From the NCBI GenBank assembly GCA_947471505.1, contig CANIWM010000024.1, positions 1 through 64,000 of the forward strand: 64,000 nt of DNA, read 5' to 3'. This document shows, piece after piece, positions 58,066-64,000 of the stretch (the stretch's first letter is position 1; every line of letters begins with the position of its first letter). This DNA is from Chthoniobacteraceae bacterium (GTDB lineage: Bacteria > Verrucomicrobiota > Verrucomicrobiia > Chthoniobacterales > Chthoniobacteraceae). Made by a program: the position numbers and the translations under genes. The notes under the pieces are model-generated. The model was given only the letters and a program-made list of their open reading frames with translations, was not told where the DNA came from and ran no database searches.

Positions 58066-58167
58066 ATGAACCGCATCCTTTTCTCACTCGCCGCGCTGCT
58101 CGGCGTGCTCATGCCGCTGGTCTTCGACTCCGCGTTGAAAGGCGCGGCGCTGCTCGGTGCGCGGTGA
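58066..58167 (+). pseudogene. N-terminal stub of a BlaR1/M56 peptidase
   Basis: A 33-residue frame from ATG 58066 reads MNRILFSLAALLGVLMPLVF, then DSALKGAALLGAR, TGA at 58165-58167. A hydrophobic helix followed by DSALKGAALL is the typical beginning of M56 (BlaR1-type) membrane peptidases that follow blaI. The other membrane helices and the HExxH protease site are missing. A sigma factor gene begins at once, so the rest was removed by deletion. Confidence 0.6.
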
Positions 58168-58182
58168 TTTCGGAGGGTGCGC

Positions 58183-58866
58183 GTGAGCACGCCTCGGGAG
58201 TTTTTGACGACGCGGTGGAGCATTGTGCTCGCGGCCCAGGACGGTAGTTCCCGCGATGCGATGGAGCGACTGTGCCGCAATTATTGGTATCCGCTCTACG
58301 CTTATGTGCGGCGTGCGGGGGATTTGCCGGAGGACGCTCAGGACCTCACTCAGGAGTTCTTTGCGCGACTGCTGGCGAAGTCGTGGCTCGACGAGGTGAA
58401 GCAGGAACGCGGGCGCTTTCTCTCGTGGCTGCTCGCGGCGATGCGGCACTTTCTCACGAACGAATGGCACCGCTCGCGCACGCAAAAACGCGGCGGCGGT
58501 GCGGTGGTCTTTGCGCTCGACTCGGAGGATGCCGAGCGCCGCTACCACGAGGAGCCTTCGCCCGACGCTGCGCCCGATGAACTTTACGACCGGCGCTGGG
58601 CACTCACGCTCATCGATACCGTGCTGGAGCGTCTCGGCGGGGAGTTTTCTGTCGCGGGAAAAGCGGCGCTTTTTGCAGAGCTGCGCGGCGATGGACGCGA
58701 AGAAGTGGTTCACGATTCGAACGGACAAGGATGTGCCCTACGCGAAAGTCATCGAAGTAATGAACGCGCTGCGGAAGGCGGGCGTGGTGCGGATTTCGTT
58801 GAAGGAAGGACGGGCGGGCGACGGGAAGTTCCGCGTGGCGAGCAGCACCGGCAGTTACAAAATTGA
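58183..58866 (+). pseudogene. ECF sigma factor truncated after region 2
   Basis: The first about 165 residues match the PVC-type ECF sigma factor pattern (LTTRWSIVLAAQDG; RLCRNYWYPLYAYVRR; EDAQDLTQEFFARLLAKSWL; ERGRFLSWLLAAMRHFL; DRRWALTLIDTVLERL) up to GKAALFAEL. There, family proteins continue into the region 4 DNA-binding helices. Here the frame instead runs into the DNA of the next gene in another frame (GDGREEVVHDSNG and so on) to 58866. Region 4 is gone, so promoter recognition should be lost. A ribosome site GGAGGG (58172-58177) precedes GTG 58183. Confidence 0.75.
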
Positions 58867-61468
58867 CGACCAGCGGACGTTTTCCATCTGCAAGCTCGCC
58901 AGCGGCCCCGGCTTCTTCACCGTGCACTGGCGGGCGAAAGAAGGCGACCCCGTGTCGCAGTGGGTGCGGATTTCTCCAGTCGAGCCGGAAGGCGTTCGCG
59001 GCACTTGGGCCGTGGCGTGGGAGCCGGGCACGGATGTGCTGTGGTGGATGGACGCCGCCGACATCGGCAGGATGAATCTGTCCGATCCAAAACAGGTCAT
59101 CGTCGAGCGCAGCGCGCGCGTGGGCGCAAGGCCGCCCGGTTTTGTTCCGCCCGACGGAGTGAGCGAATTGTTTGAGAGCCTCGGATTCTTCAAAGGGCTT
59201 TGGAACAGGGGCACGGTCGGTGGTGACGGCAATCTGTCGAAGCGGGTGATGGAAGCGACACCAGCGAAGGCGTCGGGCGACGGCAAGGCGCAGCCGGAGG
59301 ATGCTGCGGACGACGTCGAGGAAAGTCCTCCCGCGCCGCCCGAGTCCCCTCGCGCGGACGTGAAGCCGGACTCGAGGCACCTCTTCAACGAAGACTATGC
59401 AGCCATCGCCGTGCAGTCGGCGAAGGACGTGAACTTTGTGCTCTTCTATAAAGGATTTCTTTCCAGCGGGATCACCGAGTGGTCGTCGGGCAAGAAGTGG
59501 AGATTTGAGGGGAGCCTGCATCTCGTGGATGTTTGGAAGTCGCAGATAGCGGGCAAAACGGTGTCGAAGCGCGTCGTCGCCGTAAAATACACATCCGACG
59601 AGCCGACGAAGCTGTATCTCGATGGTAAAGCCTACGACCTCGCGAGGCCGGTTGGCGCGACGGGAAAAGGGGCGCTGGAGTTGCTGGGCCGCATTTTTAT
59701 CCTACGCGATGAAGGCGAGCCGATTCAGACCGCGCGCACGCTGCCGCTGCGAAACGAGAAGGACCTTGTGACCATCGGCGACTTCGCGGTGCACGATCGC
59801 TACATGGCCGAGACGTATGCGGACAATCGTCGCGTGTTGAAGATGGAGGGCTGGTCGCTCGCGTGGGACACACAGGAGCCAGTCCAGCACGGGAGCGGTG
59901 AGTTGGAGGCGCGGATGCGGATTTTTCCCGACGGGCGCGTGTTGACGCTGAACGGCGGGCGGGAGTTGAAGGAGTTCAAAATCACGCCCGCCGAACTCGC
60001 GGAGCTGACGCGCTGGCTCGTGGAGGATCAGCAAGTCGGCGAGTGGAAGCCACAGAAAGCGAAGCTCGCGGATACCGGCGAGGAGATCGAGTTGTCGCCC
60101 GTGAAGAACATGTGGGACAAAGAAACGGACATCCTCATTTTCACCCGCGACGGCAAACGCCATGGCATCGCCGTCGAGCACGGCAGCGCGGGGCCGACGT
60201 TCGATGCGATTCGCGAGCGGCTGTGGGAGGTGAAGCGGAAGGCGCAGATAGCAGACGCATCGGCTCCGGCTACGGGTGCCGAAGCAACGCCCAAGCCGCA
60301 AGTCGAGCACGTGTCGGTGCGCATCGGCAGGGACGGCGAGATTTACCTCGACCGTAAAAAAGTGACGCTGGACGAATTGAAAGCGCAGGCAGCAAAGGAC
60401 GCGAAGAAGTGGTTCACCATCGAAGCGGATAAGGACGTGCCCTACGCGAAAGTCATCGAAGTGGTGGAGGCGCTCAAGGCGGCGGGCGTCACGGCGTTGT
60501 CGTTTGCGGAAGCGCGTGTCGGCGATGGCAAGTATCGTGTGGCGAACCTGACGGCCAATTACGATTTCGACGGCAAGCATCACTTCTCCATCTGCCGACC
60601 GAGCGAGCGGCCACAGTGGTTCACGGTCGGCTGGCCCGCCGAAGGAGAGCGTCCGGCGTGTGCGCTGAGGACCTTTCCCAACGTGAGCGAACAGACGCAA
60701 GGCAAGTGGGCCGTCGTGTGGGAGCCGGGGACGGATGTGCTTTGGTGGGTGGATGATTCGGACGTTGGGAAGATGACGCTGACCGACCCGGCGCGCGTCA
60801 TCGTGGACCGCGAAGGGCGGAGGAATAATTTCTCGCGGGACTTCGCGCTGCCCGATGGCGTGGTGACGGAATTTCGGCGGCTGGGTTTTGAAGTCGGGCG
60901 CAAGCAAGTGGAAGGCGAACGGCCTGTCATCGGCGGCAACACCGGCGGGCGGGAGATTCTTTCGGCGGAGCCGGTGGATGCGAAGGGGAGTCCAAACAAA
61001 GAGGGTGCCGCTGCGCCGAAGCCGGATGGGGTGCAAGGCGGGCCGCGCGCGGATGTGCAGCCGGTGCAGGCCCGCCAATCGAACGACAAATACTCCGCCG
61101 TGGCCTACCAGACCGAGAATGATGTGAACTTTGTGCTCTTCTATGAGGGCTTCCTCTCGACCGGGCTGAGCGAGAGTTGGTCGGAGACGACGAAGCAATG
61201 GCGCATCGAGGGGAACATTCATCTCGTGGACCTGGAGAAGACCAGGGAGGAGGGCAAGAACGTGGACAAGCGCGTCATCGCGGTGAAATACACCTCGGAC
61301 GCACCGGGCACGTTGTTCCTCGATGGCAAAGCCTACGACCTTACGCACGATGCGAAGCCGGGACGTGTTTTCATTTTGCATGATGAAGGTGAACCGGTGC
61401 AGTCCGACCACACTTTGCCGCTGCGCGATGAAAAAGACTTTGCGGAACTGGCGAAAGCGGCGAAGTGA
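58691..61468 (+). CDS. Headless duplicated protein with ExbD/TolR-like repeats
   Basis: The 925-residue frame opens MDAKKWFTIRTDKDVPYAKV, continuing IEVMNALRKAG. The same motif recurs at about residues 567-600 (KDAKKWFTIEADKDVPYAKV), there preceded by VSVRIGRDGEIYLDRKKVTL, the usual ExbD/TolR periplasmic pattern. So the first copy starts mid-domain: the gene has lost its N-terminus (and any membrane anchor). Both halves continue with a similar unit including DVNFVLFYKGFLSSG or DVNFVLFYEGFLSTG, then VVAVKYTSDEPTKLYLDGKA or VIAVKYTSDAPGTLFLDGKA. ATG 58691 may be a chance start created by the deletion. Function unknown. Confidence 0.6.
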   Translation: MDAKKWFTIRTDKDVPYAKVIEVMNALRKAGVVRISLKEGRAGDGKFRVASSTGSYKIDDQRTFSICKLASGPGFFTVHWRAKEGDPVSQWVRISPVEPEGVRGTWAVAWEPGTDVLWWMDAADIGRMNLSDPKQVIVERSARVGARPPGFVPPDGVSELFESLGFFKGLWNRGTVGGDGNLSKRVMEATPAKASGDGKAQPEDAADDVEESPPAPPESPRADVKPDSRHLFNEDYAAIAVQSAKDVNFVLFYKGFLSSGITEWSSGKKWRFEGSLHLVDVWKSQIAGKTVSKRVVAVKYTSDEPTKLYLDGKAYDLARPVGATGKGALELLGRIFILRDEGEPIQTARTLPLRNEKDLVTIGDFAVHDRYMAETYADNRRVLKMEGWSLAWDTQEPVQHGSGELEARMRIFPDGRVLTLNGGRELKEFKITPAELAELTRWLVEDQQVGEWKPQKAKLADTGEEIELSPVKNMWDKETDILIFTRDGKRHGIAVEHGSAGPTFDAIRERLWEVKRKAQIADASAPATGAEATPKPQVEHVSVRIGRDGEIYLDRKKVTLDELKAQAAKDAKKWFTIEADKDVPYAKVIEVVEALKAAGVTALSFAEARVGDGKYRVANLTANYDFDGKHHFSICRPSERPQWFTVGWPAEGERPACALRTFPNVSEQTQGKWAVVWEPGTDVLWWVDDSDVGKMTLTDPARVIVDREGRRNNFSRDFALPDGVVTEFRRLGFEVGRKQVEGERPVIGGNTGGREILSAEPVDAKGSPNKEGAAAPKPDGVQGGPRADVQPVQARQSNDKYSAVAYQTENDVNFVLFYEGFLSTGLSESWSETTKQWRIEGNIHLVDLEKTREEGKNVDKRVIAVKYTSDAPGTLFLDGKAYDLTHDAKPGRVFILHDEGEPVQSDHTLPLRDEKDFAELAKAAK

Positions 61469-61743
61469 CGTCTCCGCGCCCTTGGAGTTTCCCGAAGGGC
61501 ACCAGATTGAATTTGCTGACGGTGCTGCGTGCTGGTGGTGGATGGACGGGGAAGGCGGACATCACACGCGTGAAAGTGGTGCGGATGCGAAACTCCGAGC
61601 CAACGACGACGACCGAGAATTTTCGGGAAATCATAGACGGCAAGCAGGCGGACGTGCCGCTGGAAAATGGCGACGTGATTGTCGTCCCGCTGCTGGGCGG
61701 GAATGCCGAGGTCATCACGAGCGGTTCCGTCCGCTCGAAGTGA
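61465..61743 (+). pseudogene. C-terminal fragment of an SLBB/polysaccharide-export-like protein
   Basis: A 92-residue frame starting at GTG 61465 (overlapping the previous stop as GTGA) reads FPKGTRLNLLTVLRAGGGWT, GKADITRVKVVRMRN, REIIDGKQADVPLENGDVIV, VPLLGG. This resembles the SLBB beta-grasp domain at the C-terminus of outer-membrane polysaccharide-export proteins. Signal peptide and the first domain are missing. It is followed immediately by the broken kinase copy. Confidence 0.6.
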
Positions 61744-61878
61744 CTACCTTAACGGCGACACTTACCTCCGCATTCACCGCCTCGACCGCAGCCGCACGCG
61801 ATTCCGCCTCGTCGAAAGCATCGAGCGCCAAGAAGCCGCGATGCAGAGATTTGCGGACAGTCTGCGAGGTGGAATAAA
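61744..61878 (+). pseudogene. Duplicated C-terminal piece of the NahK-like kinase
   Basis: The DNA from 61744 encodes DYLNGDTYLRIHRLDRSRTR, FRLVESIERQEAAMQRFADS, in near identity to the end of the kinase at 56402-57511 except that the four residues PHHN are missing. There is no start codon or upstream part. The shared start of homology is near GACTACCT at 61742 and the end near GACAG about 61862. The parent lies about 4.3 kb upstream, so this is a partial duplication. Confidence 0.8.
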
Positions 61879-61925
61879 TGCGCATTGCTCCGGCGAACGC
61901 GGGAGAGCAATTAATCGTCGATTCC

Positions 61926-63416
61926 ATGAAACCAAACACATTCACCTTTATCGTCGTGGCGGCCCTGATGCTGGTGCGACTCCCTGCTGCCGAGAACACG
62001 CCAGCCAAGCCCAACGTCCTCTTTATCCTCTGCGATGACCTGCGACCTGCGGCGCTCGGCTGCTACGGCTCGGCGAATGTAAAGACGCCGAATATCGATG
62101 CGCTGGCGAGCGGCGGCGTTCGGTTTGCGAATGCCTTTTGCACCACGTCGCTTTGTTCGCCAAGCCGCGCATCGATTCTCACCGGGTTGTATGCGAGCAG
62201 CCACGGTGTGAGGGATAATTTTACGGAGCTTCCCGCTGCTTTGCCGCACTGGCCGGGGCGGTTGCGGGAGAGTGGCTACGCCACGGCTTACATCGGCAAG
62301 TGGCACATGGGCGAAAATAATGACGCGCCGCGTGAGGGTTTTGACTTTTTCGCCACCCACAAAGGGCAGGGGAAATACTTCGACACGGAATGGAACCTCC
62401 ACGGTGCTGGCGCGAAAATCATCCCCGGTTACTACACCACGGTCGTCACGGACCTCGCGCTCGACTGGCTCGCCAAACGGGACACCGCGAAGCCGTGGGC
62501 ATTGTGTATCGGGCAGAAAGCGCCGCACAGCTTTTACACGCCGGAAGAAAAATACGCGCACACGTTCGACGCGGTGCGCGTGCCGTATCCCGCGAGCGCC
62601 TTCGCCCTCGATGGTAAGCCGGCGTGGATGAAGCAGCGTCTTACAACGTGGCACGGCATCTACGGACCTCTATTCGAGTGGCGTAAAACTTTCCCCGACG
62701 AACGACCCGAGGCGGTCCGCGATTTCGAGAACATGGTCCACGGTTACTGGGGGACCATTCTCAGCGTGGACGATAGCGTCGCGCGCTGCGTCGAGTTTTT
62801 GAAAAAGAGCGGGCAGTTTGAAAACACGCTCATCGTCTTTATGGGCGACAACGGTCTGCTCGAAGGCGAACACGGGATGGTGGATAAACGCACCATGCAC
62901 GAGCCGAGCATCCGCATCCCGATCATCGCGCGCGGCCCAGGTCTTCCGGTAGGCAAAGCGATCGCGCAACAAGTGCTCACCGAGGACATCGCGCCCAGCA
63001 TCCTCGACCTGTGTGGCGTAGCCGCGCTGGAGAAAGCGCAAGGACGCTCATGGCGCTCGCTCGCCAACGGGGGCGACCCGGCGTGGCGCTCAGCGTGGTT
63101 TTACGAATACAACTACGAGAAGCAATTTCCCTACACGCCGAACGTGCGAGGCATTCGCACGGACGAGTGGAAATTTATCCACTATCCGCCGGGCGATGGC
63201 ACACCGGATAAACATCTCGCCGAACTTTACCACGTCTCTGCCGACCCCTTGGAACTCCACAACCTTGCCGCCGACCCCGCCCATGCCGCGACTCGCGCCG
63301 ATCTTGAAAAGCAACTCGCGGCACTCCTCGCGGCTGAGGGGCTGACTCCAGACAAAGACAAAATGCCGCTTGATGAAGGCATCAAATCGCAACTTCCCGA
63401 TCAGAAAATTCGATGA
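61926..63416 (+). CDS. Secreted type I sulfatase
   Basis: ATG 61926 gives a signal peptide (MKPNTFTFIVVAALMLVRLP) and 496 residues. The alkaline-phosphatase-like sulfatase pattern includes PNVLFILCDDLRPAALGCYG with two metal-binding Asp (37-38), and LCSPSRAS, where Cys77 would be converted to formylglycine. Downstream metal site VFMGDNGLLEGEHGMVDK and C-terminal WKFIHYPPG complete the fold. It removes sulfate from an unknown sulfated polysaccharide. Maturation needs a formylglycine-generating enzyme; the FGE-like domain in this window is a kinase appendage. Confidence 0.88.
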   Translation: MKPNTFTFIVVAALMLVRLPAAENTPAKPNVLFILCDDLRPAALGCYGSANVKTPNIDALASGGVRFANAFCTTSLCSPSRASILTGLYASSHGVRDNFTELPAALPHWPGRLRESGYATAYIGKWHMGENNDAPREGFDFFATHKGQGKYFDTEWNLHGAGAKIIPGYYTTVVTDLALDWLAKRDTAKPWALCIGQKAPHSFYTPEEKYAHTFDAVRVPYPASAFALDGKPAWMKQRLTTWHGIYGPLFEWRKTFPDERPEAVRDFENMVHGYWGTILSVDDSVARCVEFLKKSGQFENTLIVFMGDNGLLEGEHGMVDKRTMHEPSIRIPIIARGPGLPVGKAIAQQVLTEDIAPSILDLCGVAALEKAQGRSWRSLANGGDPAWRSAWFYEYNYEKQFPYTPNVRGIRTDEWKFIHYPPGDGTPDKHLAELYHVSADPLELHNLAADPAHAATRADLEKQLAALLAAEGLTPDKDKMPLDEGIKSQLPDQKIR

Positions 63417-63502
63417 TCCATGTCGTCATTCTCGCCGACGATGAAGGAAGCGGCGAACAAGCCCTGACGAAGCCGGAAGTGAAAGTAGTAACCATCGCCT
63501 GA
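63413..63502 (+). CDS. Possible 29-residue small ORF
   Basis: The ATG at 63413 overlaps the sulfatase stop (ATGA) and the frame reads MIHVVILADDEGSGEQALTK, then PEVKVVTIA, TGA at 63500-63502. The composition is protein-like but too short to judge. It might be a remnant of a third gene or a coupled small peptide. Confidence 0.3.
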   Translation: MIHVVILADDEGSGEQALTKPEVKVVTIA

Positions 63503-63587
63503 TGAGTTGCGAACGGTAGGGGCGACCTTGAGGGGCTAATCACTAACGGTTTCTCAGCGCGGAGGTATTACGAGGGTCAATTTACCT

Positions 63588-64000
63588 ATGTCCACGCGCA
63601 TTACCGCTCTACTCGCTCTCACCGCCACATTCGCCGCCGCAGATGTCCCGCCGGATTTCCGCTATAAAGTGGAGACGTTCCTCGAAGGGATGCCGCAGCC
63701 GATGCAGCTCCAGTTTGCACCGGATGGCCGCATCTTTTTTATCGAAATCGCGGGCAAGGTGAAGGTGCTCTATCCCGACACGAAGAAGGTCGTGGAAGCG
63801 GGCTCGCTGGCTGTGTTTAATGATCAGGAAAACGGACTGCTCGGCATGGCGCTGGACCCGGGGTTTGCGCAGAACCATTGGATCTACCTGCTGCACTCGC
63901 CGAAGAACTTCACGGGGCAGCACCTCAGCCGGTTCACGATGAACGGCGATACGATGGACATGGCGAGTGAGAAGATCGTGATCAGTTACGATGAGCAGCG
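63588..64000 (+). CDS. PQQ-dependent sugar dehydrogenase-like protein, partial
   Basis: ATG 63588 opens a frame that runs off the right edge. The 137 visible residues have a signal peptide (MSTRITALLALTATFAAADV) followed by the first propeller blades of the glucose/sorbosone dehydrogenase family (MPQPMQLQFAPDGRIFFIEI; GLLGMALDPGFAQNHWIYLL). No cytochrome site is in the visible part. It is the second member of this family in the window besides 48534-50228, there with an N-terminal cytochrome. A purine-rich CGAGGG lies about 12 bases before the ATG. Confidence 0.8.
   Translation, partial: MSTRITALLALTATFAAADVPPDFRYKVETFLEGMPQPMQLQFAPDGRIFFIEIAGKVKVLYPDTKKVVEAGSLAVFNDQENGLLGMALDPGFAQNHWIYLLHSPKNFTGQHLSRFTMNGDTMDMASEKIVISYDEQ

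Overview
The window looks like a chromosomal segment of a Gram-negative member of the PVC superphylum, most likely a verrucomicrobium (inference). Support: planctomycete/verrucomicrobium-type secreted families (DUF1552 proteins, a DUF1587/1592/1588/1585 cytochrome c protein, Tat-targeted Gfo/Idh oxidoreductases, a sulfatase, c-type/GSDH fusions), lipid A synthesis (lpxB), a Ser/Thr kinase fused to PEGA and FGE-sulfatase domains, and a PVC-style ECF sigma factor. No rRNA, tRNA, CRISPR array, prophage or intact transposase was seen.

Layout. 0-2 kb: gene-poor, with a 21-bp periodic array, inverted repeats, a small conserved gene and an N-terminal HNH-endonuclease fragment. 2-6.4 kb: Bax-inhibitor-like membrane protein, two uncharacterised proteins and a Tat-targeted oxidoreductase. 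6.5-11.1 kb: co-directional coaD, kinase/PEGA/FGE protein, Hsp33-like chaperone and tcdA. 11.2-15.3 kb: outer-membrane protein, membrane acyltransferase, RMD1-family protein and FAD oxidoreductase on the minus strand. 15.4-28.8 kb: secreted-protein island with two DUF1552 proteins, a DUF1592-type cytochrome protein, an HMA-like protein, a six-hairpin-like enzyme, a propeller-like protein, a YceI-like protein and a beta-helix protein, plus decayed gene remnants. 28.8-30.7 kb: sterol-desaturase-like gene, then about 0.9 kb of repeats (second 21-bp array and two inverted repeats). 30.7-39.5 kb: sugar isomerase-like gene, rsmE, sufT, small membrane protein, histidine phosphatase, and a molybdate-type ABC transporter with a doubled binding protein, all tightly packed, then an oxidoreductase, a nagA-like gene and ruvC. 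39.6-46.2 kb: one 2203-residue exported protein. 46.2-50.2 kb (minus): lpxB with a GnnA-like oxidoreductase, and a cytochrome c/GSDH fusion. 50.3-57.5 kb: GH76-aldose epimerase fusion, hemQ/chdC, larE facing a metallo-beta-lactamase gene and larA, and a NahK-like kinase. 57.6-61.9 kb: blaI followed by a mosaic of broken genes. 61.9-64 kb: sulfatase and the start of a GSDH-like gene.

How it fits together. Recurrent themes are export of carbohydrate-active and redox proteins (sulfatase, GH76, beta-helix, GSDH, DUF1592 cytochromes), amino-sugar use (nagA-like, NahK-like, oxidoreductases) and a few housekeeping operons with 4-bp start/stop overlaps. The most unusual content is non-coding: two distant arrays with strict 21-bp periodicity that share a downstream motif, and several paired hairpin elements that often begin with GTAG, two of which have different stems but the same apical sequence. 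Another REP-like cluster has been accepted in frame inside a cytochrome gene. The 58-62 kb region is a clear record of deletions and a partial duplication.
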